Below, piece by piece: positions 52,836 through 61,928 of a DNA stretch of 64,000 nucleotides (the stretch's first letter is position 1; each line of letters opens with the position of its first letter). A program made the translations under genes and the position numbers. The DNA comes from DAOTWA01 sp034435955 (GTDB lineage Bacteria > Chloroflexota > Anaerolineae > Anaerolineales > Anaerolineaceae), in NCBI GenBank assembly GCA_034435955.1, contig DAOTWA010000060.1:1-64000 (forward strand), read 5' to 3'. The notes beneath the pieces are model-generated. The model saw only the letters and a program-made list of their open reading frames with translations. It searched no databases and was not told the origin of the DNA.

Positions 52836-55800
52836 TTAACCTTTTGTCAGTTGTTCCACCCGCGTCTCACCGATATTAAAGTATTTCGCTTCGGGGTGGT
52901 GGACGATGATGGCAGCCGTGGATTGCTCGGGCACGAGCTGAAAAGCGGGCGTCAGGCGCATACCCAGTTTGCTCTCGGCCGGCAGGAGCTGGAATACCCT
53001 GGCGTGGTCGGACAGCTCGGGGATGGCCGGATAGCCCCACGAGTAGCGTTTGCCCTGATCTGCAGGCAACCCCAGCTCGCGGCGGACGTGGCGGTGAAGG
53101 TATTCTGCGGTGGCTTCCGCAGTCTGTACAGAGAGACCGTGAATGAAATACGCTTCACTGTAATCTCCGGCTTCTTGTAAGCGGGCGATGAGCTCCGTAG
53201 CGCGGTCGCCCACGGTGACTATCTGAAAGGCGACCACATCGAGCACGCCCGATTCGAGCGGCGCAAAATAATCTGCCAGGCAGAGATGATCGCCGGATGG
53301 CTGGCGTGGAAAGGTAAAACGGGTCAGTTCGGCGGGTGAGCCGGCTGCCACGCTGCCAGGTTCATAGATGATCAGGTCATCGGCTTCGGATTGGGCAGGC
53401 CAGTAACCATACACGGCGCGTGGACGCAGCCACCCTTCCCGGATGGCCTGCTTTTCCAAGCGCAGCAGGCGCTCCTCGTATTCAGCCTCCAGTTTTTGCC
53501 AATCCTCGCCATGGGTGTTTTTAGCGCCCCATGAGAGGCGGAAAAGTTCGTTCTTGGGCAGGTACTGGAACACGATCTCGAGCGGCATCTCCTCAACCAC
53601 CCTCGGACCCCAACTCGGCGGTCGGGGGATGACGGTCGCGCGGCCGACGTTTGAACGTTGAAGCGCACCGCCCCTGTCCGCAGCGCTACGGGATGGCTTC
53701 CCCAGCTCGAACTCCGCCTCGCGGTGGATGCGTTCGATTAACTCCGAACGTTGGTCTCCATCCGTCAGGGCATCCATGGTGGCGAGACCCTCGAAGGCGT
53801 CCTTGCAGAAAAACACACCTGGCTCGTAAAACTCGCCCGCATCGGTGAGCAGGATGCGCCGGCCGAAACGCCGGTTGATGGCGGCTCCACCGATGAGCAC
53901 GGGAATCTTAAGTCCGCGCCGATGCAACTCATTGACGATCAGCGGCATCTGCTTGCTGGTGCTGACCAGCAGGGCGCTCAGACCGATGGCATCGGCCTGA
54001 GCCTGGATGGCGCGCGAAATGATGGTCTCCGCGGGGACTTGCTTACCCAGGTCGATCACCTGGTATCCATTGTTGGAGAGGATGGTTTTGACCAGATTCT
54101 TGCCGATATCATGGACGTCGCCGTAAACGGTGGCCAAAACGATCCGTCCTTTCGTTACGCCCTCCTTGCGCTCGAGATACTTTTCCAGGTGCGCAACGGC
54201 TTTCTTCATCACCTCAGCGGATTGAAGCACGAACGGGAGGATCAGCTCTCCGGCGCCGAATTTATCGCCCACTTCTTTCATGGCGGGCAGAAGAACGGTA
54301 TTCAGCACCGCGACGGCCGCCTGTGAGCGCGCATGTTCTGGCGCGCGGGCGAGAATTTCGTCGATGTCGGCCTCGACGCCCTCTTTGTGGCGGTGCAGGA
54401 TGCGCCAGGCGAGGCGCTGCTCGGCGGTCATCCCCTCGGTGGGCTCTTTGCGGGCGTCCGTGTTCGCCCCGGCGGCCGCGTTCTGATCGAAGTGTTCGAT
54501 CAGGCGCTGTAAGGCATCAGGGGCCCGGTCATAGATCAAATCCTCGGCCAGGCGGCGTTCCTCGGAGGGGATGTCGGCGTAGGGGGTGATATGAGCTGGA
54601 TTGACAATGGCCATATCCAGTCCGGCCAGGACGGCGTGGTAGAGGAACACGGAGTTGAGCACTGCGCGCGCCGCCGGCGACAGACCAAATGAGACGTTGC
54701 TGACGCCCAGTGAGGTCAATACGCCAGGCAGAGCCGCTTTGATGCGCCGAATGCCTTCTAATGTTTCGATGGCCGAACGGCTGTACTCCGCGTCCCCCGT
54801 GGCCAGGGTGAAGGTAAGGGGGTCGAACACCAGGTCGCAGGGACGCAGCCCGAACTCATCGACGGCGATGTGATAGAGCCGCTCGGCCACTTCGAGCTTG
54901 CGCTCGGCGGTCTTAGCCATCCCCTGCTCGTCGATCGTCAGGCAGATCACTGCAGCGTTGTAGCGGCGGGCCAGAAAAAAGATGCGCTCGGACTTAGCGC
55001 GGCCGGATTCCAGATGGGTGGAATTGAGCAGACAGCGGCCGGCGGCGTTTTTAAGCGCGGCTTCCATTACGTCTGGTTCTGTGGTATCGATCACCAGCGG
55101 AGCGCGGACTACGGCCGAGAGCGATTTGACGGTTTGGCCCATCAAGTCCACCTCGTCGGCGCGCTCGGTGAGGGCCACGCACACATCCAGGGCGTGGGCG
55201 CCGCTTTCGATCTGCTGGCGGGCCATGGAGAGGATGCCATCAAAGTCGCCAGCTAGGATCAGTTGTTTGAACTTCTGGCTGCCCTGAGTGTTGAGACGCT
55301 CGCCAATCAAAAATGGTTTGGGTTCCTGGAGCATGGGAACCGCCTGGGTAGCGGAGGCCAGACGTGGGATGGTCAGCACTGGACGGGGCGGATGGGGTCT
55401 GCCGCGCAGCCGCTCGACCAGCCGCTTGAGATGAGCTGGCGTGGTGCCACAGCATCCACCCACCACGCTGATGTGGTTTTTCTCCACGAACTCGGCCAGC
55501 GTTTCGGCGAACGGCTCAGGCTGCAGGGGATAGACCGCCTGCCCATCCACGTTGAGCGGCAAACCCGCATTCGGTATGCAGGAAACCGGCAGGGAAGCCT
55601 GCTCACCCAGGTAGCGGATTGGTTCGCGCATGTAATCCGGTCCTGTGGAACAGTTCAATCCGATCACATCAATGGGCAGGCCATCGAGGATTGCGAGTAC
55701 ACCGGCGATGTCGGTGCCGAGCAGCATGCGCCCGGTGGTGTCCAAAGTGACCTGCACCTGCAAAGGCAGACGGGCGCCGGTTTCAGCAAATGCGCGTTGG

Positions 55801-56357
55801 ACGCCGTCGATGGCGGCTTTGACTTCCAGAATGTCCTGGGAAGTCTCGATCAGGAGCAAGTCGACGCCCCCCTGGATCAGCCCCACGACCTGCTCACGGA
55901 ACACATCGGCCAGGTCGTCGAAAGTGATATTCGACATCTCCGGATCGTTCATGGAGGGTAGTTTCCCGGAGGGGCCGATGGAGCCGGCCACGAAGCGGGG
56001 CTGGCCGCCCGCGCTGTATTCATCCGCCAGGCGTCGGGCGAGCTGGGCTGCCGCACGATTGATCTCGTTCACACGAGCCGCGAGGCCGTACTCGCCGAGA
56101 GTGATGCGGTTGGCGCGGAAGGTGTTCGTCTCGATCACGTCTACGCCAACGTCGAGGAAGGAGCGGTGGACGGCCTCGACCGCCTGGGGGTAAGTGATGA
56201 CCAGATAATCATTGCAGCCTTTGGTGCGCTCGCCGCCAAACTGCTCGGCGGTCAGGTTCATCAACTGCAGATTGGTGCCCATGGCGCCATCAAAGATCAG
56301 CACGCGGTCCTGCAAGGCGTCCAAATAGCGACGGTTGGTGTAGGTGCGTAGGCTCAT
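52836..56357 (-). CDS. metH: Cobalamin-dependent methionine synthase
   Basis: 1173 residues. Domain order: homocysteine methyltransferase (DGAMGT; LNCSTGP; GGCCGTTPAHL), pterin-binding domain, cobalamin-binding cap and Rossmann domain with the B12 motif DVHDIGKNLV near 745, then a SAM-binding activation domain (RYSWGYPAIPEL). Methylates homocysteine to methionine using 5-methyl-THF and B12. The ATG at 56357 is followed by the classic start. First gene of the riboswitch operon. Confidence 0.96.
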   Translation of the reverse strand: MSLRTYTNRRYLDALQDRVLIFDGAMGTNLQLMNLTAEQFGGERTKGCNDYLVITYPQAVEAVHRSFLDVGVDVIETNTFRANRITLGEYGLAARVNEINRAAAQLARRLADEYSAGGQPRFVAGSIGPSGKLPSMNDPEMSNITFDDLADVFREQVVGLIQGGVDLLLIETSQDILEVKAAIDGVQRAFAETGARLPLQVQVTLDTTGRMLLGTDIAGVLAILDGLPIDVIGLNCSTGPDYMREPIRYLGEQASLPVSCIPNAGLPLNVDGQAVYPLQPEPFAETLAEFVEKNHISVVGGCCGTTPAHLKRLVERLRGRPHPPRPVLTIPRLASATQAVPMLQEPKPFLIGERLNTQGSQKFKQLILAGDFDGILSMARQQIESGAHALDVCVALTERADEVDLMGQTVKSLSAVVRAPLVIDTTEPDVMEAALKNAAGRCLLNSTHLESGRAKSERIFFLARRYNAAVICLTIDEQGMAKTAERKLEVAERLYHIAVDEFGLRPCDLVFDPLTFTLATGDAEYSRSAIETLEGIRRIKAALPGVLTSLGVSNVSFGLSPAARAVLNSVFLYHAVLAGLDMAIVNPAHITPYADIPSEERRLAEDLIYDRAPDALQRLIEHFDQNAAAGANTDARKEPTEGMTAEQRLAWRILHRHKEGVEADIDEILARAPEHARSQAAVAVLNTVLLPAMKEVGDKFGAGELILPFVLQSAEVMKKAVAHLEKYLERKEGVTKGRIVLATVYGDVHDIGKNLVKTILSNNGYQVIDLGKQVPAETIISRAIQAQADAIGLSALLVSTSKQMPLIVNELHRRGLKIPVLIGGAAINRRFGRRILLTDAGEFYEPGVFFCKDAFEGLATMDALTDGDQRSELIERIHREAEFELGKPSRSAADRGGALQRSNVGRATVIPRPPSWGPRVVEEMPLEIVFQYLPKNELFRLSWGAKNTHGEDWQKLEAEYEERLLRLEKQAIREGWLRPRAVYGYWPAQSEADDLIIYEPGSVAAGSPAELTRFTFPRQPSGDHLCLADYFAPLESGVLDVVAFQIVTVGDRATELIARLQEAGDYSEAYFIHGLSVQTAEATAEYLHRHVRRELGLPADQGKRYSWGYPAIPELSDHARVFQLLPAESKLGMRLTPAFQLVPEQSTAAIIVHHPEAKYFNIGETRVEQLTKG

Positions 56358-56375
56358 AAGGGTCTCCGTCTATAC

Positions 56376-56403
56376 AAAAATGCCTCTCTGGATAGGAGAG
56401 GCA
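56376..56403 (-). terminator. Riboswitch expression-platform terminator
   Basis: On the minus strand the stem TGCCTCTC / GAGAGGCA (56381-56388 with 56396-56403) has a 7-base loop and is followed by ATTTTTG. It lies between the SAM aptamer and metH. Confidence 0.85.
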
Positions 56404-56422
56404 GTCGTTTCGTACGGGCTTC

Positions 56423-56540
56423 CTCATCTTCCAGATCACCCGACTATTGTCGGGCTCTGCCGGAATTGGCACCTTCTGTGCGCCAGACACAGGGGTTGCC
56501 GAGGCTTCACAGGGCCGGTCCCTCCGCCTCTCTGGATGAG
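56423..56540 (-). promoter_or_regulatory. SAM-I (S-box) riboswitch
   Basis: On the minus strand the conserved S-box core is complete: CTCATC (P1), GAGGCGGAGGGACCGGCCC, GTGAAGCCTCGGCAACC, GGTGCCAATTCC and GGAAGATGAG closing P1. A terminator follows, then metH. High SAM would favour termination. It controls metH, the methyltransferase-MTHFR fusion, coaX and coaBC. Confidence 0.95.
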
Positions 56541-56635
56541 CTGAGTTGTAATTGAAGCGAAGTTTACCACATATGTCGGGAAAAATCAAAAGAAAATGGA
56601 TCGTCAATACCTTTGGGCTTAATCGGTGAGTGGTA

Positions 56636-56641
56636 TATAAT
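56636..56641 (+). promoter_or_regulatory. -10 box of the selA transcript
   Basis: TATAAT at 56636-56641 with TTGGGC 17 bases upstream at 56613-56618; lies 25 bases before the GTG at 56666. Confidence 0.45.
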
Positions 56642-56665
56642 CAATCCAATCAGGGAGCGGGCGCT

Positions 56666-57064
56666 GTGGAAGCGAACAAACCACGTTCATTCATCGATTT
56701 CTTGCCGACTGCAGCGGTGCTGTCTGTCGTTGGTTGGGGAGGGCTGGCGGTGGTAATCCTGTTCACCCTGCCCACCCTTGGCCCGCGATGGCTGTTCTTT
56801 TGCCTGGGGGTGATGGCGCTCAGCGGTACATCCCTGCCGGTGATCTATTTTTTTCACGTGCGCTTCCCCAGCCAACCGCCAGTCGAGCCAGGGGTCATCC
56901 TGCGCCAATCCATCTGGGTGGGCGTCTACGGAAGCACGCTTGCCTGGTTGCAGCTCGGCCGGGTGCTGACGCCCGTCTGGGCGGCGGTGCTGGCGCTCAT
57001 CCTTATTGTGGTCGAAAGTCTGCTCAGGCTGCGGGAGAGGAGCCGGTGGAAGCCCCAGGCCTGA
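56666..57064 (+). CDS. Small membrane protein upstream of selA
   Basis: 132 residues with four hydrophobic helices (near 14-33, 36-55, 80-97 and 103-120) and a basic tail LRLRERSRWK. No named domain. The GTG at 56666 follows CAGGGAG and lies downstream of a TATAAT. Its last 19 bases overlap selA, so the two are translationally coupled. Confidence 0.65.
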   Translation: MEANKPRSFIDFLPTAAVLSVVGWGGLAVVILFTLPTLGPRWLFFCLGVMALSGTSLPVIYFFHVRFPSQPPVEPGVILRQSIWVGVYGSTLAWLQLGRVLTPVWAAVLALILIVVESLLRLRERSRWKPQA

Positions 57065-58425
57065 ACCGGCGCAGCCTGCGCGCCCTCCCTTCGGTCGATC
57101 AATTACTCCAGGATCCCCAAACGAAGCGCCTAATCGAAGAATATGGCCGGGTGATGACCCTGGAAGCCGTACGCGAGAGCCTTGAAGAGATCCGCGCCGG
57201 GCATCCGTACGGCAAGGAGCTGCCATCGGCGGGAAAGATCCTGGATATGGCCCGTGAAAGGCTGATGGAGTGGATTACACCCAGCTTGATGCCGGTGATC
57301 AATGCCACCGGGGTGGTGTTGCACACGAACCTGGGACGAGCACCGCTGAGTGCAGAGGCTGCAAACGCTCTGCAGTGGGCGGGCGCCGGATATTCCAACC
57401 TGGAATTCGACCTCGAGCGTGGTGTGCGTGGAACGCGCCTGATCCATGCAGAGAAATTGCTCACGCGCCTGAGCGGGGCGGAGGCGGCATTGGTGGTGAA
57501 CAACAATGCCGGCGCCGTTTTGCTGGCATTGACCGCCCTGGCGCGCCGCCGGCGGGTGGTCATCTCGCGCACCCAGTTGGTGGAAATTGGCGGCGGTTTC
57601 CGTGTACCGGAGGTGATGGCCCAATCTGGGGCGCGTTTGATGGAGATAGGCGCGACCAACCGCGTACACCTGTCCGACTACGAATCGGCTTTGGAACAAC
57701 CCACCGCCATGGTTCTGGTCGCGCATCACTCGAATTTCCGCATCGTGGGATTCTATGACGAGCCGTCGCTGGAAGAGGTGACGCGGGTGGCGCACGCCCA
57801 TGGCGCACTATTGGTGCACGATCTGGGCTCAGGCGCAATGCTGGACACGGCGCGCTTCGGCCTCGGCCACGAACCGATGGTGCAGGAATCCCTTGCCGCC
57901 GGCGCCGATCTGGTGTGTTTCTCGGGGGACAAACTGCTAGGCGGTCCACAGGCAGGTATTGCTCTTGGAAAAGCAGATCTGGTGGCAAAAATGAAGAAAC
58001 ACCCGCTGACGCGGGCGCTCCGCGCAGATAAGCTGTGTCTGGCTGCGCTGTCAGCCACGCTCGTTCACTACCTCACAGGGCGGGCTGAGAGCGCCATACC
58101 CGTCTGGCGCATGATCGCCGCCAGGCCGGAAGAACTGCGCGCACGCGCTGAAAGGTGGGCAGGGATGCTGACAGTAGGCGAGGTTGTCGCCGGCGAATCG
58201 ACGGTAGGCGGCGGTTCTCTACCCGGGGAGACGCTGCCAACTTATTTGCTGGTTTTAAGTCCGGCTCATCCAACACGCTTCCTGGCGCGTTTGCGCCGTT
58301 GCCAACCGCCGGTAGTTGCCCGAGTAGCATCTGAGCGCGTGGTTCTTGATCCGCGCACGGTGCTTCCAGAACAAGAAGACGAATTGTTAAATGGCTTACG
58401 GGTCGCGCTGGAAGAAAATTATTAA
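57046..58425 (+). CDS. selA: L-seryl-tRNA(Sec) selenium transferase
   Basis: 459 residues. Converts seryl-tRNA(Sec) to selenocysteinyl-tRNA with selenophosphate. Seen: the PLP lysine K296 in FSGDKLLGGPQ (E. coli K295), a LRALPSVDQLLQ start and GATNRVHLSDYE. Length is normal for bacterial SelA. The GTG at 57046 has AGAGGAG before it. No selB, selC or selD is present in the window; a SelA-like protein with another substrate cannot be excluded. Confidence 0.87.
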   Translation: MEAPGLNRRSLRALPSVDQLLQDPQTKRLIEEYGRVMTLEAVRESLEEIRAGHPYGKELPSAGKILDMARERLMEWITPSLMPVINATGVVLHTNLGRAPLSAEAANALQWAGAGYSNLEFDLERGVRGTRLIHAEKLLTRLSGAEAALVVNNNAGAVLLALTALARRRRVVISRTQLVEIGGGFRVPEVMAQSGARLMEIGATNRVHLSDYESALEQPTAMVLVAHHSNFRIVGFYDEPSLEEVTRVAHAHGALLVHDLGSGAMLDTARFGLGHEPMVQESLAAGADLVCFSGDKLLGGPQAGIALGKADLVAKMKKHPLTRALRADKLCLAALSATLVHYLTGRAESAIPVWRMIAARPEELRARAERWAGMLTVGEVVAGESTVGGGSLPGETLPTYLLVLSPAHPTRFLARLRRCQPPVVARVASERVVLDPRTVLPEQEDELLNGLRVALEENY

Positions 58426-58511
58426 CGATTCGCGGCGATTTGCATTCTCTATCCCTTTCCGTGTGCGGAGCGGAATGAGGATTTCCATGTGTGAAGGAGA
58501 GATGATTGCCA

Positions 58512-59747
58512 ATGAAAGCTGATTTAGACCGTTTAATGAATGAACGCCATCTGGATGCGATATTGGTAGTCGGTGCGGCCATGCACAATCCGCCGATGGT
58601 GTATTTCACCGGCGTCGCTCACGTCTCCGATGCGATTTTGGTCAAGAAACGCGGAAACGAGGCGATCCTTTTCCACCGCGATATGGAACGCGGCGAGGCT
58701 GAGCGCAGTGGATTGCGATTGAAACGCTTCGAGGATTATCCCATGCGGGAATGGCATCGAGAGTTGGGCGGCGATTTCGCCAAGGCCAGGGCGCGACTGT
58801 ATCACGAGGCGCTGTTAGAAGCGGGCGTCACCCATGGCCGGGTGGCCGTCTATGGGGCGGTGGATGCCGGCGCTGCCTGGGCGATTCTAAACCATTTAAA
58901 AAGCCTAGCGCCCGGTTTGGAGATTGTAGGGGAGACCGGCGATCACCTGATAAAGAAAGCCATGCTTACCAAGGACGAGCAGGAGATGGCCCGTATCCGT
59001 CATATGGGGATGATAACCATCGAAGTGGTGGGCCGCACGGCCGAGTTCCTCAGCTCACAGGTTGTCATGAATGAAATGCTCACCCATCCGGATGGAAAGC
59101 CGGTCACGATCGGGGATGTGAAACGGCGCATCGATCTTTGGCTGGCCGAGTTGGGCGCAGAAAACCCGGAGGGTACGATCTTCGCGAGCGGTGTGGATGC
59201 CGCTCTTCCGCATTCCTCAGGGGATGACGCGGCCCCCTTGCGTCTGGGTCAAACAATCGTGTTCGACATCTTCCCTTGCGAAAAAGGCGGCGGTTATTAT
59301 TACGATTTTACCCGCACCTGGTGTCTTGGATATGCTACCGACGAGGCCCTGGCGGTGTACGAGCAGGTCCGCCAGATATACGATACAGTGGTTCGTGAGC
59401 TGCGCATGGGTGCACGCTGCTCAGACTACCAGCGGCGAGCCTGGGACCTTTTTGAGAAGCAAGGTCACCCCACGCAACACAGTGAGCCCGGCACGCAGCG
59501 TGGATATGTGCATGGGCTGGGGCACGGGGTCGGGTTGTACGTGCATGAGCGTCCGAGTTTCTCGGTAGATGAAGATTTAGGGGACACGCTCACTCCAGGC
59601 GCTGTCTTCACCATTGAGCCTGGGTTGTATTATCCTGAAAAGGGTTTGGGTGTGCGATTGGAGGACACTTACCTCGCCAACCCCGATGGAACATTCGAAC
59701 GCCTGGCTGAATATCCTTACGATTTTGTCCTTCCCGTCCGCCATTAG
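58512..59747 (+). CDS. M24 family Xaa-Pro aminopeptidase-like protein
   Basis: 411 residues. Creatinase N-terminal domain followed by a pita-bread metallopeptidase domain. Metal ligands are in VFDIFPCEKGG, YYDFTRTWCLG, HGLGHGVGLYVHE, TIEPGLYY and VRLEDTYL. It cleaves X-Pro dipeptides or is a related hydrolase. Follows selA by 86 bases. The ATG at 58512 is used; a TTG at 58506 would add two residues. Confidence 0.87.
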   Translation: MKADLDRLMNERHLDAILVVGAAMHNPPMVYFTGVAHVSDAILVKKRGNEAILFHRDMERGEAERSGLRLKRFEDYPMREWHRELGGDFAKARARLYHEALLEAGVTHGRVAVYGAVDAGAAWAILNHLKSLAPGLEIVGETGDHLIKKAMLTKDEQEMARIRHMGMITIEVVGRTAEFLSSQVVMNEMLTHPDGKPVTIGDVKRRIDLWLAELGAENPEGTIFASGVDAALPHSSGDDAAPLRLGQTIVFDIFPCEKGGGYYYDFTRTWCLGYATDEALAVYEQVRQIYDTVVRELRMGARCSDYQRRAWDLFEKQGHPTQHSEPGTQRGYVHGLGHGVGLYVHERPSFSVDEDLGDTLTPGAVFTIEPGLYYPEKGLGVRLEDTYLANPDGTFERLAEYPYDFVLPVRH

Positions 59748-59757
59748 CGGATAATAA

Positions 59758-59766
59758 TGGTAAGAT
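59758..59766 (+). promoter_or_regulatory. Extended -10 next to the tsaD start
   Basis: TGGTAAGAT ends seven bases before the ATG at 59774, with no ribosome site. Fits a leaderless transcript. Confidence 0.5.
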
Positions 59767-59773
59767 TAATGCC

Positions 59774-60820
59774 ATGATTGCCAGCAAATCTGACGACCAT
59801 CTGCCTCCGGCGCGAATATTAGGGATCGAAACTTCGTGCGATGAGACGGCTGCAGCGGTGGTAGAAAACGGGCGGGCGTTATTATCGAACGTGGTCGCAT
59901 CACAGATTGATCTGCATGCCCAGTATGGGGGTGTATTCCCCGAGGTGGCATCGCGCCAGCATGTCCGCACCATCTACGCCATCGTAGAGCAGGCTTTGCA
60001 GCAGGCCCATCTGAGCCTGGCCGACGTAGACGCCATCGCGGTGACGCGCGGTCCGGGCTTGGCCGGGTCACTGGTTGTGGGCATCAACATGGCGAAAGGT
60101 CTAGCCTTGGGTCGAGAGCTGCCAATCATCGGCGTCAACCACCTCGAAGGCCACATCTACTCCTCGTGGGTCTATCCGGCGGATGACCAGGAACCGCCTG
60201 CTCCCCAGTTCCCTCTTCTGGCGCTGCTTGTCTCGGGTGGCCATACTGAGTTGATCTTAATGCGCTCGCACCTGGATTACCAGCGGCTCGGCGCGACGCT
60301 GGACGATGCCGCTGGTGAGGCCTTCGACAAGGTGGCGCGGCTGCTCGGGCTGAGTTACCCGGGTGGGCCAGCCATCCAGAAGGCAGCCGCAGAGGGCAAT
60401 CCGCGCGCCTTCTCCTTCCCGCGCGCCCGGCTAGACGGCACCTGGGATTTCTCATTTAGCGGCCTAAAGACGGCTGTCCTGCGCACAGTACGCTCGTTCG
60501 AGGAGGAAAAACGGCCGCTGCCGGTGGCCGATCTGGCGGCCAGCTTCCAGGCTGCAGTGGTGGATGTGCTCTTCAGTAAAACCCTGCAGGCGGCGCGCAC
60601 CTACAAAGCCAAAGAAATCCTGGTGGCCGGCGGCGTTTCGGCCAATCGCGCCCTGCGAGAGGCGTTCCTCGGCCAGGATGAATATCCGGTGCACATACCG
60701 GCTCTCTCGCTGTGCACAGACAACGCTGCGATGATTGCATCGGCTGGCTATTTTCGTTTTGTGCGCGGCCAAAAGGACAGCCTGGAGTTCGACGCGCTGC
60801 CCACCTGGCCGCTATCGTGA
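59774..60820 (+). CDS. tsaD: tRNA t6A modification protein TsaD
   Basis: 348 residues of the ASKHA fold. Transfers threonylcarbamoyl to A37 of tRNAs reading ANN codons. Seen: GIETSCDETAAAVV, the metal histidines in PEVASRQHV and VNHLEGHIYS, and LVSGGHTELILM. TsaC (42169) belongs to the same pathway; TsaB and TsaE were not found in this window. The gene seems to start without a leader. Confidence 0.95.
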   Translation: MIASKSDDHLPPARILGIETSCDETAAAVVENGRALLSNVVASQIDLHAQYGGVFPEVASRQHVRTIYAIVEQALQQAHLSLADVDAIAVTRGPGLAGSLVVGINMAKGLALGRELPIIGVNHLEGHIYSSWVYPADDQEPPAPQFPLLALLVSGGHTELILMRSHLDYQRLGATLDDAAGEAFDKVARLLGLSYPGGPAIQKAAAEGNPRAFSFPRARLDGTWDFSFSGLKTAVLRTVRSFEEEKRPLPVADLAASFQAAVVDVLFSKTLQAARTYKAKEILVAGGVSANRALREAFLGQDEYPVHIPALSLCTDNAAMIASAGYFRFVRGQKDSLEFDALPTWPLS

Positions 60821-60953
60821 AACGCAAGCTCACGCTGATCCATTCTATCTGTTTGTAAGATTTTTCCTCTTCCTGGAAAGGCATCATCTTCCCTGATGCG
60901 GATCGGGTCGAGAGGTCGAACAGGGGTAACTTTTCAATGGAGATGGCATCTAA

Positions 60954-61559
60954 ATGATTGAAACAGCCACGCAGCCCGAATTTTCTGTCGAGGCGCTGCG
61001 CAAGGGTGACCGGGCGGAATTTGCCCGTCTGGTGGACGCCTTTTCCGGACCGGTGTACCGGCTGGCGATCAAGATCTTGGGCGATGAGCAGGATGCGGAA
61101 GATGCGCTCCAGGAAACCTTCCTCAAGGTCTACAATCACCTGGGTGAATTCGAAGGACGGTCTAGCCTGTCCACCTGGATCTACCGCATCGCAGTCAACG
61201 AAGCCCTGATGATCCTACGCCAGCGGAAAGGCCCGGTCGCCTCATTGGACGAAGAGCGTGAAGGCGCGGAAGGCGACATTGAGCCGTCGGAGATCGTGGA
61301 CTGGCGTTCCCTGCCCGAGGAAGAGCTGCTTTCCGACGAAGGCCGGCGCCTGCTGGAAATGGCAATCAATGAGCTGCCGGCGAGTTTGAAAGTGGTGTTC
61401 TTGTTGCGCGACATCGAAGGTCTGTCCATCCGCGAGACGGCTGAGGCATTGGAGCTGACCGAAACAGCGGTGAAGACGCGCCTGCTGCGCGCCCGTCTGC
61501 GGTTGCGCGAGCGATTATCGGTGTATTACGGCGAAAAAATGATGGAAGGAAAACAGTGA
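60954..61559 (+). CDS. ECF-type RNA polymerase sigma factor
   Basis: 201 residues with sigma region 2 (FARLVDAFSGPVYRLAIKIL, DAEDALQETFLKVYNHL) and region 4 (FLLRDIEGLSIRETAEALEL, ETAVKTRLLRARLRLRE). Directs transcription of a stress or cell-surface regulon. Its stop overlaps the start of the zinc anti-sigma gene (TGATG), so the pair is a coupled unit. GGAGAT precedes the ATG. Confidence 0.93.
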   Translation: MIETATQPEFSVEALRKGDRAEFARLVDAFSGPVYRLAIKILGDEQDAEDALQETFLKVYNHLGEFEGRSSLSTWIYRIAVNEALMILRQRKGPVASLDEEREGAEGDIEPSEIVDWRSLPEEELLSDEGRRLLEMAINELPASLKVVFLLRDIEGLSIRETAEALELTETAVKTRLLRARLRLRERLSVYYGEKMMEGKQ

Positions 61560-61852
61560 TGATCCGCACTCAAGAATGTAAGAACCTGATGGTCTTGCTT
61601 GGGGATTACATCGACGGCAGCCTGAGCGATTCATTGTGCACCGAGCTTGAAAAGCATATGGCGCAATGTCAGGATTGCCGAATCGTGGTGGATACACTGC
61701 GCAAGACGATCGATCTATACCGCGAGGCCAACCCGGTCACCGGCGTGCCCGCCGATGTGCGCGCGCGGCTCTTCTACCGTTTGAAGCTGGATGATTTCCT
61801 GACGAAACCAGCTCCCATGCCGCCGGCCAACCAGAAAAAAAATGAGGGATGA
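61559..61852 (+). CDS. Zinc-finger anti-sigma factor
   Basis: 97 residues with the ZAS motif HxxxCxxC (H33, C37, C40) and two extra cysteines, C7 and C27. No membrane helix, so it is soluble like RsrA. Such factors hold the sigma factor until the zinc cysteines are oxidised. Start overlaps the sigma stop. The C-terminal part is short and low in sequence conservation. Confidence 0.83.
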   Translation: MIRTQECKNLMVLLGDYIDGSLSDSLCTELEKHMAQCQDCRIVVDTLRKTIDLYREANPVTGVPADVRARLFYRLKLDDFLTKPAPMPPANQKKNEG

Positions 61853-61928
61853 TTGCATTCCCAAGGTTTTGAAGCGAATTGCCACTTTTGAAAAGGGCGT
61901 GCATCTAATTGAGTTGAGGTAAAGAGGC

